Positions 24,801-30,761 of a stretch of DNA of 64,000 bases are shown in pieces. Every line of letters begins with the position of its first letter. The stretch's first letter is position 1. Source of the DNA: Pelagomonas calceolata (Eukaryota > Sar > Pelagophyceae > Pelagomonadales > Pelagomonadaceae). The notes under the pieces are model-generated. The model had not been told where the DNA came from and searched no databases. It saw nothing but the letters and a program-made list of their open reading frames with translations. The translations under genes were made by a program, and so were the position numbers. The stretch lies in contig CAKKNE010000005.1 of the NCBI GenBank assembly GCA_918797485.1, positions 1,178,001-1,242,000 on the forward strand, in the 5' to 3' direction.

Positions 24801-27800
24801 AGAAAAGGTTTTCTTAATTATTTTTTTCATCGCGGGTTTTCTGACGATTCTGATCAGTGTCATTCTGTGGACGTCCGTTCGTTTAACGACCATGTTGGAG
24901 AACCCGCCTCGCGTGAGGATCTGGTCGACACTGTTATTAATTATAGTGCCGCCCTTCCAGGGCGTGCTGCTGGGCTTCATTCCCATCTTCGTGGCGCAGA
25001 TGAGTATGAGTTTGCTCATCAAGCGCGGACCCGCGTCCCGCGATCTCGGCGCCGCGTCGACGGCGTCTGGGGGCGTCGTCGAGCCCTCCACGCCGTCGAC
25101 GCGACGCTATCCTCGCTTCTCGCCGAGTGAGAGCGGTCTCGGCACCGATGTTTTCGGCCCAAACTCGGACACGACGTCCCTCTCATACAATCGACCGCGT
25201 AGCGCGAACCACACCCCACGCACACCCCGAGAGACCACGAACCTTGATTTCCACGCAGGCCGATCATGGCGGAGGACGCGCTCTTCGCGTTCATCCCGGG
25301 CTACCCCGTGCGCTCGCGGCGTCCCTTCACGCCGTCGACGCGACTCGTGGCCATCAGACGAGGTCTCTCGTCCAATTTTGAGTGAATTCGGACGCGATGC
25401 GAGCGACGTCGACCGAATCGCCTCAAAATTCACCCACCGCCATGATTCCCGGACACGACCACGCCACGACCGCCATACCCCGACGCAGGTGCGCTACGTC
25501 GTCAAGAACATCCCCATGGAGATGGTCGTCGCGGGCACTGACGCAGCGTCTGTTTCCTTCAATTTCTCAACTTGAACTTTGGGAAGATGGCGTTCTCGCG
25601 GTCTCACGTCACCGTGACGTGCGGCAGTTTCGTGACAGTTTCGCACGCAGGCATCTTCCACAACATCTTCGGAAGTGGCAGTCTCATCGGTTTGTACATC
25701 ATGCAGACGGACGCGAACAACGCGGTCATGGGGCTGCAGCCCGTGGAGTGGCAAGATCCCGTCAGTGACTCAGTGTTGAAGTTGAAGTTGAACTTGAACT
25801 TGAACTTGACGTGGTCGCGGCGGTGTCGCGACGGTGTCCGTTCCACGCAGGTGATCGACGAACCTAAGTTAAGAGCTGCGAGAAGCGGCCGCCTCGGCTT
25901 CACGTTCGTCGTCATCGCGATGCGGTGCTGGCAGGCGGCCTGCCAGATGTTTTTACCCAATAGAACTACTCAACGAGAGTTGGATATTCAAAAAAGACGC
26001 GACCCCGCGGCGGAGAAGGAGGATATATGGAATCCCAACGCGTGGAAGCGGTCCGCGGTCCCGCGTCCGGGATGGGGGTGCTGCGGTGCCTTCGTCTCCA
26101 TCGCACGATGCCGTGGGTGGTTTCTTTTTCGATTCTGAGGCCATTCGGACCGTTTCCAGTGAATCGAGTCGCGTCGATGGCGTGGAGGCGCCTGTACACG
26201 TCAAAACGCGGAGATCACACCCGGGTCGCGCGCAGGTCGAACCTCATCTTCACGAGCTTCACGATGGGCCTCTTCTGCTGCGTCGTCGCCGAGTTCTCGT
26301 ACTGGCAGTACTTCGGGACGTACATCTGGTTCGTGATCATTGGACTCAGGCCGCTGGGGCAGTTCCTCTGCGCCATCGTGGAAGAGCAGCTCCAGGAGGC
26401 GCTGCTGGTCATGCCGGTGATGACGGCGTTCGACATGACCTGTGGTGTCATTACGCTGTCGTGTGACGACTTCGTCGACTTCATGGTGCTGACTCGGTGT
26501 GTTGAACTTCAACTTGAACTTGCCGGGGTCGCGGCGATGGCGTGCCGGCGAGAGCTACACTACCGCCACGCCGTCGCCGCGTCGCCTCGACGCCGTCGGC
26601 GTGGCCGTCAGGGAGTCTACGCGTCTCGCGCGAGAGCCGCGGCGGTTTCGCGATTGTATATGTGCCACGCAGGGCGGGTATTTTATTGAATTGGGCATGG
26701 GCCTCTGCGAGCAGGTCTACTTCGACCCGGCCCTCGTCGATATTATTGATGGGGCCTTTTATTACTGGAACGAGCTCAAGGCGAAGACATTAAAATTGTT
26801 GCCGAAGTGGATTATTGGCGCTGACTCAGCGTGATTTCCTTCAATTTCTCAACTTGAACTTCGCGTCGATGGCGTCGACGCACCGCTTCGACGCCCTCTT
26901 CATGATCGTCAGAGCGTCGACGCCTCTCGCGTGGCAGTTTCGCGACGGTGTCCGTGCCACACAGGTTCTTCCGCAGAACAGGCGGCGGAGAAGAGCGAGG
27001 AGCAGAAGACCGCGAAGAGGGATCTCGAAGGAGCAGTGGCCGAGGGCGGCGAGACCGTCGAGCCGATCCTCGACGCGTTCGGCGCCTACAGCACGTGCGC
27101 GATGTTCACGGTCTACAACGTGCGGCTCGCGGCGTCTTGAGGTGTCGCGGTGCCTTCACGCCATCGACGCGCGTCGTCTCCGTCAGACGAGGCCGTTCGC
27201 AGGTCTTCGTCCTCCTCATCCTGATCGGTTTCCGGGAAGAGGTCCAGATGACGAAGCTCTACAACATCAAAAATAATGACATGCTGTATTTCCTACTGTT
27301 TTCCGTGGTTTTGATCCCGTTCCAGTTCATCGCGGACGTGTTCACTTTGAGTGCTGACTCAGTGTCTTTTCTCTCGTTTTCCGAACTTCAACTTTGTGAA
27401 AATGGCGTCTGCGTGGTCTCACGGCACCGCGACGCCGTCGATGTGGCCGTGAGAGAGTCTACGCGTCTCGCGAGGGCCGTTTCGTGACGCGATCGTTCGA
27501 CGCAGGCGTGTTGGAGCTCTTCCACGGCTGGAAGATCTACGACTACCTGATTTATACGCGCTATCGCTTCCTGCAGCGCGAGACGCGGTGGAAGGGTCTC
27601 GAGGATAGTTTAGATGAGTGCATCGACGAGTCCGTGCGCACGCTCGACCAGATGTGCTTCTCGTCGCAGTACTACATGATGATGACGGTGCTGACTCAGC
27701 GTCAAAAGTGAGAGCTGTCGCGCCCGCCACGTCTTCGTGGAGACGCGTCCGTCGCGTCTCGTCGCGCGAGCGTCGCGTCGCGACGCGTCTCGACGCAGGT

Positions 27801-29484
27801 GCAAGTGAACGGCATCATGATGTTCATCTTCGGCATGCAGATGATGGTCCAGGCCCAGTACAACGTCCGCGGCCGTGTCGACTCAGAATCGAAAAAGAAA
27901 CGAGCCACGACCTCGTCTGATACACACGACGCGTCTCGACGCCCTGGAACCGCGAAAACACCGCGTTCCGCGCAGGTTTTTGGGGACCAGATGATGCCGT
28001 TCATCTACATGATGACGATCAACAACTGCCAGGCGCGGCCCCGGCGTCGTATCTCGCCCTTCACTTCATTAATACGACTCGTGTCCATCGCACGATGCCG
28101 TGAGTGGCTTCTTTTTCGGTTTCGCGTGAATTCGGACTTTGACGGAAATGCTCCACACAGATCATCAACGCGATCATCATGAAGCTCGCGATCTACATGA
28201 AGCTGTGGCGCGTCAAGCACGAGAACACGGCGTGGCACACGGCGCTGCAGGAGAGCGACGAGTTCGAGGTCCGTGACTCGGTGTTGAACTTCAACTTCTC
28301 AACTTGAAGTTGCGTGATTGTGTGTCGTGTTCCGCAGGTCCCCGGATGGGAGGACCTCAAGGGCGGCAGCCACGACGCGTTCATGATGAATCAAAGGATT
28401 ACGTCCGAGACGTTTCGGTTCAAGTTCCTGAACTACAACCGCGCGTGGCTTATTAATCAGCTGCCGTCCATCCTCACGCCTCGGACGTTGAGGAGGAGTA
28501 GGCCCTACCTCATTAATCAATTTACACGTATCCTGAACCAGCTGAACCAGGACATTTCTTCCGATTCCGAAGACGATGGTCGTAAATTTGGCCCTGTAGC
28601 TTTAAAAGCGAACAGCCGGCAGATCATCCGGTGGTGGCTCGCGCAAGCTCGAAGGCGCATGCGCCTGCGGGAGGTCGTCCAACCCCTCATAAGCAAAGCG
28701 AGAGGCACGCAGTGCGAGAACTGCCTCAGTCGCAGGCAGTTACAAGTAACTTGTGTCATTCCGCTCGAAGTGCTCGCGGCGCAGTTCGACGCGGAGAACG
28801 CGGATCAAGAGTTCGACCAGGTGCTGCCTCGGCGTCCTTGATACGAGAATGGTTTCTTTGTCGACTTTGAGCGAATTCGGGCGATCGCGACGCGATGCGG
28901 CCCAAATTCGGACCCGAGACCACCCACGTCATGCTGAGATGGCCACGAGTCGCGTCTTCATGAAGAGAGCGCCCGAACACCGCGGCAACGCGCGAAACCG
29001 TCGTTTCTCGCAGGTCGCGTGGAAGACGTTCTGGATCAAGAGCCAGCGGTACCGGACGATCTGCATGGCCTGCGTGGCCAAGCAGCGCGACGAGGAGCGG
29101 GCGGGGGGTGTTAAACAACAAGAAGAGTTATCTGACGATGAACCGGACGGTCCGCAGTGGGGCCCCGTGTTTTTGTCGCCCGCCGCGCGGGCTATTTTGA
29201 TTGGATGGCACCGGAGGGCCGCCGAGCGGTTGTTCGGGAAGGGCGGCAAAAGGAGACAAGCGGCGGCGGCCGAATTATCAGATGACGACGACGCCCCGGA
29301 GTTCGGGCGGCGGTTCGGGGAAGTTGCTTTAGATGCGGCGTCGCGGGCGATTGCCGTCTACTGGTTGCGGTCGGCGCGCGCGAACCTACAGAACCAGGGC
29401 GATGCGGGGAAGCCCGCCGTCAAAAGAAAGCGGCCCAAAAAGGGCGAAGGTAGGGAGGCGAAGAGTCGCAAGGCGAAGAAGTAG
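2..29484 (+). CDS. Giant IPT/TIG-repeat, GCC2/GCC3 Cys-rich, multi-pass membrane protein (5' partial, 32 exons)
   Basis: Probably a giant cell-surface protein: a very long extracellular repeat region, then membrane segments and a cytosolic tail. The frame is open from base 2, so the true start lies upstream. Exon 1 runs to 18421. I placed 31 introns at 18422-18586, 19173-19316, 20066-20220, 20397-20561, 20664-20818, 21149-21244, 21471-21686, 21753-21832, 21958-22211, 22242-22443, 22597-22871, 23010-23173, 23292-23572, 23914-24012, 24149-24301, 24428-24559, 24703-24761, 25023-25258, 25308-25488, 25535-25650, 25761-25850, 26051-26235, 26486-26672, 26818-26964, 27120-27202, 27351-27505, 27688-27798, 27865-27975, 28033-28160, 28269-28337 and 28821-29013. 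The exons sum to a whole number of codons (6140 + 2091 residues) ending in TAG at 29482. Domains in order: two or three cadherin/CSPG-like repeats, about 55-60 IPT/TIG domains (each with a C-x-FG core and a later C-x-A-P), Cys-rich repeats, another IPT-like domain, membrane segments, and an acidic/basic tail. Fibrocystin and protist 'GCC2 and GCC3' proteins share parts of this plan. Ligand and function are unknown; the junction at 22242 is the least certain. Confidence 0.82.
1805..3535 (+). repeat. Internal segmental duplication, copy 1 (inside the IPT/TIG array)
   Basis: This segment of about 1.73 kb, six or seven IPT domains, reappears at 4781-6513 at a constant offset of 2976 bp (992 codons). 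The central part, roughly 2128-2810, is identical by eye including synonymous positions. Differences increase toward both edges. The segment is clearly more GC-rich than the rest of the exon. Confidence 0.9.
4781..6513 (+). repeat. Internal segmental duplication, copy 2 (inside the IPT/TIG array)
   Basis: Second copy of 1805-3535, in the same strand and reading frame. Its 5' part differs by a few codons (for example KFGNTS for NFGNAS) and its 3' part by scattered substitutions, while the centre is identical. This suggests a recent in-frame duplication or gene conversion. Confidence 0.9.
16465..18290 (+). other. Cys-rich GCC2/GCC3-like (ephrin-receptor-like) repeat block of the giant protein
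   Basis: After the IPT array the protein switches to tandem units such as CPPGTYCPQG, CPAGHYCREG, CPPGTFCLGG and CPPGTYSTVNGS. These are the hallmark of GCC2/GCC3 or ephrin-receptor-like Cys repeats, disulfide-bonded extracellular modules. There are roughly 15-20 units. The block ends just before the first intron. Confidence 0.75.
18422..18586 (+). mobile_element. Intron 1 of giant gene, introner family A
   Basis: Phase 0, GT-AG. Donor region GTCAGTGACTCAGCGTCC; it ends GACACAG followed by GTCA, the same four bases as at the donor. It contains the family-A stretch with CAACTTGAACTT. Confidence 0.85.
19173..19316 (+). mobile_element. Intron 2 of giant gene, introner family A
   Basis: Phase 1, GT-AG. 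Begins GTCAGTGACTCAGCGTG and ends GCCACACAG. No clear target duplication. Confidence 0.8.
20066..20220 (+). mobile_element. Intron 3 of giant gene, introner family A
   Basis: Phase 0, GT-AG. Begins GTGCTGACTCGGCGTC and ends CCACACAG; GTGC is repeated just after the intron. Confidence 0.85.
20397..20561 (+). mobile_element. Intron 4 of giant gene, introner family B
   Basis: Phase 2, splitting a Trp codon TG|G. Begins GTGCGCGCGCGGCGTCCC, has the B arm TTTTGAGCCGATTCGGACCG, and ends CCACGCAG. Confidence 0.82.
20664..20818 (+). mobile_element. Intron 5 of giant gene, introner family A
   Basis: Phase 2, splitting a Trp codon. Begins GTCAGTGACTCAGAGC and ends CCCACACAG. Confidence 0.82.
21149..21244 (+). 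mobile_element. Intron 6 of giant gene, introner family A (short)
   Basis: Phase 2, splitting a Trp codon. Begins GTGCTGACTCAGTG, continues into tandem GAACTT hexamers and ends CCGCGCAG. Only 96 bp. Confidence 0.82.
21471..21686 (+). mobile_element. Intron 7 of giant gene, mosaic introner (B start, A end)
   Basis: Phase 0. Starts like family B (GTGCGATCTCGGCGTCCC, then TTCACGCCGTCGACGCGACT) but ends like family A (GACGGCGTCCGTGCCACGCAG core). Suggests nesting or recombination of two elements. Confidence 0.78.
21753..21832 (+). mobile_element. Intron 8 of giant gene, diverged family A
   Basis: Phase 0, 80 bp. Begins GTCCGTGACGCGGCGTC and ends CCACGCAG. The two flanking exons are 66 and 125 bp. 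Confidence 0.75.
21958..22211 (+). mobile_element. Intron 9 of giant gene, mosaic family A element
   Basis: Phase 2 (AT|G). Begins GTGCCGAGTCAGCGTC, has an internal stretch resembling the 3' half of family B (CGAGTCGCGTCGACGGCGTG), then an A-type end CACGCGCAG. Confidence 0.72.
22242..22443 (+). mobile_element. Intron 10 of giant gene, family B fold-back element
   Basis: Donor placed at GTGGCACGG so that phase 2 is kept and the frame continues as T-Q-H-H-S-M. The element contains facing arms (GGCCGTTCGGACCG and its inverse), a fold-back layout. The donor is the least certain in this gene; the preceding exon is only 30 bp. Confidence 0.6.
22597..22871 (+). mobile_element. Intron 11 of giant gene: intact introner with perfect TSD and TIR
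   Basis: Target duplication GTTCGAGG occurs at 22597-22604 and again at 22872-22879. The element proper is 22605-22871, starting CTGTGTGGAAATCAA and ending with its exact reverse complement TTGATTTCCACACAG. Homology between the two arms continues inward, imperfectly, for about 50 bp. The donor GT is the first two bases of the 5' target copy and the acceptor AG is the last two bases of the element. Splicing therefore restores the target exactly (Trp codon TG|G). Confidence 0.95.
23010..23173 (+). mobile_element. Intron 12 of giant gene, introner family A
   Basis: Phase 2 (AG|G). Begins GTGCTGACTCAGCGCC; its body closely matches introns 1 and 20 (TTGAATTTCTCAACTTGAAC); ends CGACACAG. Confidence 0.85.
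23292..23572 (+). mobile_element. Intron 13 of giant gene: introner inverted relative to intron 18
   Basis: Phase 0. Near-perfect target duplication: GTCATTTG at the donor and GTCATTAG after the acceptor. The part at about 23375-23472 is the reverse complement of about 25117-25197 in intron 18 (shared core GTCCGAGTTTGGGCCGAAAA). Ends CCCACACAG. Confidence 0.88.
23914..24012 (+). mobile_element. Intron 14 of giant gene, shortened family B
   Basis: Phase 2, splitting a Trp codon. Begins GTGCGGTCCCGGCGTCCC, is only 99 bp, and ends GCGCGCAG. It retains one arm (GATTTTGAGCCAATTC) only. Confidence 0.82.
24149..24301 (+). mobile_element. Intron 15 of giant gene, family B
   Basis: Phase 0. Begins GTGCGTAGCTCGGCGTC. 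The inner arm is in the orientation opposite to intron 22 (GCGGTCCGAACGGCCTC). Ends GCCGCGCAG. Confidence 0.8.
24428..24559 (+). mobile_element. Intron 16 of giant gene, family A start, stop-free
   Basis: Phase 0, 132 bp, a multiple of three with no in-frame stop, so retention would add 44 residues. Begins GTGCTGACTCAGCGTCC and ends CACGCGCAG. The repeat homology argues that it is an intron. Confidence 0.78.
24703..24761 (+). mobile_element. Intron 17 of giant gene, family A with GC donor
   Basis: Only 59 bp. Donor GCGCTGACTCAGCGTC has GC where most copies have GT. The downstream exon also begins GC. Phase 2 restores a Pro codon. A TTACTAAACA stretch may be the branch site. Confidence 0.8.
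25023..25258 (+). mobile_element. Intron 18 of giant gene, GC donor, inverted copy of the intron 13 body
   Basis: Phase 2 (AA|G). Donor GCGCGGACCC (GC-AG); the downstream exon starts GCCG. The interior at about 25117-25197 is the reverse complement of intron 13. It ends TTGATTTCCACGCAG, matching the end of intron 11 except for one base. Confidence 0.8.
25308..25488 (+). mobile_element. Intron 19 of giant gene, family B with 7/8 target duplication
   Basis: Phase 0. GTGCGCTC at the donor and GTGCGCTA after the acceptor. The body begins GCGGCGTCCCTTCACGCC and ends CGACGCAG. The facing arms AATTTTGAGTGAATTCGG and its inverse lie in the middle. Confidence 0.88.
25535..25650 (+). mobile_element. 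Intron 20 of giant gene, family A with GC donor
   Basis: Phase 1 (G|GC). Donor GCACTGACGCAGCGTC; the downstream exon starts GCAT, sharing GCA with the donor. Ends GCACGCAG. Only 46 bp of exon lie before it. Confidence 0.8.
25761..25850 (+). mobile_element. Intron 21 of giant gene, family A with expanded hexamers
   Basis: Phase 0. Begins GTCAGTGACTCAGTG and runs into about six tandem GAACTT/GAAGTT hexamers, then ends TTCCACGCAG. Confidence 0.83.
26051..26235 (+). mobile_element. Intron 22 of giant gene, family B
   Basis: Phase 2 (CG|G). Contains GGTTTCTTTTTCGATTCTGA followed by GGCCATTCGGACCG, the B arm in the opposite orientation to introns 11 and 15. Ends GCGCGCAG. Confidence 0.8.
26486..26672 (+). 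mobile_element. Intron 23 of giant gene, family A
   Basis: Phase 0. Begins GTGCTGACTCGGTGTG with GAACTT hexamers and ends GTGCCACGCAG. Confidence 0.82.
26818..26964 (+). mobile_element. Intron 24 of giant gene, family A with GC donor
   Basis: Phase 1 (G|GT). Donor GCGCTGACTCAGCGTG (GC-AG) and end TGCCACACAG. Confidence 0.8.
27120..27202 (+). mobile_element. Intron 25 of giant gene, short family B
   Basis: Phase 0, 83 bp. Begins GTGCGGCTCGCGGCGTC, contains TTCACGCCATCGACGCG and ends GTTCGCAG. Confidence 0.8.
27351..27505 (+). mobile_element. Intron 26 of giant gene, family A
   Basis: Phase 1 (A|GC). Begins GTGCTGACTCAGTGTC and ends TCGACGCAG. Confidence 0.82.
27688..27798 (+). mobile_element. 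Intron 27 of giant gene, family A
   Basis: Phase 0. Begins GTGCTGACTCAGCGTC; GTGC recurs after the acceptor. The interior is rich in GCGTCGCG repeats and ends CGACGCAG. Confidence 0.83.
27865..27975 (+). mobile_element. Intron 28 of giant gene, diverged B arm
   Basis: Phase 0. Begins GTCCGCGGCC, contains TCGAAAAAGAAACGAGCC (B arm), and ends TTCCGCGCAG. The preceding exon is 66 bp. Confidence 0.75.
28033..28160 (+). mobile_element. Intron 29 of giant gene, family B with GC donor
   Basis: Phase 0. Donor GCGCGGCCCCGGCGTC, very like the GT version in intron 14. Ends CTCCACACAG. This is the only intron followed by A rather than G. Confidence 0.75.
28269..28337 (+). mobile_element. Intron 30 of giant gene, short family A
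   Basis: Phase 0, 69 bp. Begins GTCCGTGACTCGGTG and ends TTCCGCAG; GTCC recurs after the acceptor. Confidence 0.82.
28550..29400 (+). repeat. Three copies of an acidic-cluster/WL-AR repeat in the cytosolic tail
   Basis: The C-terminal tail holds three related units of about 35-40 residues: near 28550-28661 (SSDSEDDG then FGPVALKANSR), 29126-29229 (LSDDEPDG then WGPVFLSPAAR) and 29272-29390 (LSDDDDAP then FGEVALDAASR). Each continues into a helix of the form W-x-x-x-AR/AAER. The serines next to the acidic runs look like CK2-type sites. I do not recognise the repeat from any known family. Intron 31 (28821-29013) lies between units 1 and 2. Confidence 0.65.
28821..29013 (+). mobile_element. Intron 31 of giant gene, A/B hybrid
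   Basis: Phase 0. Begins GTGCTGCCTCGGCGTCC (A-like) but carries the B arms TTTGAGCGAATTCGGGCG and an inverse copy. Ends TTTCTCGCAG. Confidence 0.78.
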
Positions 29485-29678
29485 CGCGCGTGGCGGTTCG
29501 GGATCACGCCGTGGCGCCAGCAGGAGGAGGCAGCCAACGGTCGCGAGCACGACTATGGCTATATGATCGGTGCGCGAGTAGCATGATCAGTGTTTAAGAA
29601 CACATATTGTTATAACCCTAGTTCCTAAGCCGAGAGTAGTCCACGCAGAAGGCAAGCCCCTGCGCCATCGGGCAGGCG

Positions 29679-30458
29679 CTATCGGGGCGCCGCCACGCCC
29701 AAGATGGACACGGGCGCGAGGGCGTTCGTCGCGTCTTCGTGCAATCGGTCGACGGCGAGGCCCATTTGATCCGCGGTTTCTAGGAAGTGGTCGAGCTGCG
29801 ACTCGCCGCTCAAGAACGAGGCGACGCGGCGGTGCTGGTGCGCTAATATAGCGGGCGCGCCCAGCGCCTTCAGCGTCGCACAGAGCCGGTCGTGCGCGTC
29901 GCGGTCGTAGGTCACGTCCGAGCCGACCACGAGCTCGGGCGCCCACTCCACGGGCTCGCCCCAGCCGTGGCGCTGTACAGAAACATCGCAATTCAAATGA
30001 AGACGGTTCGCATCGACGTTGCGCCGCGCGAGCTGCAGCAGGCCCTCGCTCCCTCCTTCGGTCAAGAGCACTGACGACGCGTTCAGCGCCGCGGCGCAGG
30101 TGAGGCCCGTCGCGCCGGTCCCGCAGCCTAGTTCGAGGACGGCTTTGCCACGCACCGTTCCCGTCCGGGCGAGGTAGCGGCAGAGCGCGGCGGACGCCGG
30201 CCAGACGCGGCCGCCCGTGCCGATGCCCCGCGTCCAGCCCGGCGCGTCCAGCGTCAAGTGGTCGCCTGATGGTAGTAAAGGTAGGCCGTGCGGACCATTT
30301 GACTGGAGCGGTGGCGCGAGCGCGGGCTTGAGCGCTGCTGCGCTGCTGCTGAGGCAGAGCAACCACACGTACAGTGGTGGCGCGAGTGTTGGTTTGAGCG
30401 CTGCTGTGCTGCTGAGGCAGAGCAACCACACGCACAGCGGTACGGCCGTGCTCGGCAT
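29679..30458 (-). CDS. METTL21/FAM86-like (Methyltransf_16) methyltransferase with N-terminal signal sequence
   Basis: 259 residues. Predicted SAM-dependent protein methyltransferase of the lysine-modifying METTL21 group. Motif I reads ELGCGTGATG (residues 109-118), preceded by the family's VWPASAALCRYL segment. A DxxY motif (SDVTYD, residues 180-185) matches the DxxY of this family. The N-terminus is hydrophobic and looks like a signal or plastid-targeting presequence, which is unusual for this normally cytosolic or nuclear family. It contains a tandem duplication: LCVWLLCLSSTAALKPTLAP is followed at once by a near copy. Single exon, divergent from the kinase fusion gene at 30762. The substrate cannot be told from the sequence. 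Confidence 0.78.
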   Translation of the reverse strand: MPSTAVPLCVWLLCLSSTAALKPTLAPPLYVWLLCLSSSAAALKPALAPPLQSNGPHGLPLLPSGDHLTLDAPGWTRGIGTGGRVWPASAALCRYLARTGTVRGKAVLELGCGTGATGLTCAAALNASSVLLTEGGSEGLLQLARRNVDANRLHLNCDVSVQRHGWGEPVEWAPELVVGSDVTYDRDAHDRLCATLKALGAPAILAHQHRRVASFLSGESQLDHFLETADQMGLAVDRLHEDATNALAPVSILGVAAPR

Positions 30459-30761
30459 CCTGAGAGGGGGCTGCAGGGCTGTGCTGTGGCAATACGCAGC
30501 GATGCTGGTCAGCGTTTCGGCATATCAAACGCTGGATTTGTTTGCAGCAATGCGGGTGCCAGGCAGCCCAGAGAGCACCGAAAAGGCCGAAATGCAACCA
30601 GCGCGAAAAAGTGCAGCTAGCGTCCTGTAAGGCACTAGCATGCTCTCCCAATTACCTCGCAGCTCGCTGCAGCACCAAACGCTCGTGTTCAGGACTCGCT
30701 GCTGGACTCTGGACACATATCATCGCTGCCGGCTCGCTTTTGCCACCTCGCACTGCTCGCG
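30459..30761. promoter_or_regulatory. Divergent intergenic region between methyltransferase and kinase genes
   Basis: 303 bp shared 5' region. It carries the recurring CTAGC motif at 30617-30640. No TATA box or ORF with credible coding character was seen. Confidence 0.4.
30617..30640 (+). promoter_or_regulatory. CTAGC-type recurrent motif, copy 1
   Basis: CTAGCG...TGTAAGGCACTAGCA, 122 bp upstream of the kinase fusion ATG. Confidence 0.5.

Larger units (their letters stand above)
24762..28160 (+). other. Membrane-spanning region of the giant protein
   Basis: The spliced exons in this interval encode several hydrophobic segments: two strong ones in exon 18 (24762-25022), one in exon 22 (25851-26050), two in exon 23 (26236-26485), two in exon 26 (27203-27350) and Met-rich ones in exons 28-29. 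The protein is therefore multi-pass, unlike single-pass fibrocystin. Segment count and topology are read by eye. Confidence 0.6.

Noticed and set aside
29587-30651. 354-codon minus ORF overlapping the METTL21-like gene
   Set aside because: Different frame, Arg/Ala-rich, no motifs; the 259-codon frame has the methyltransferase signatures.
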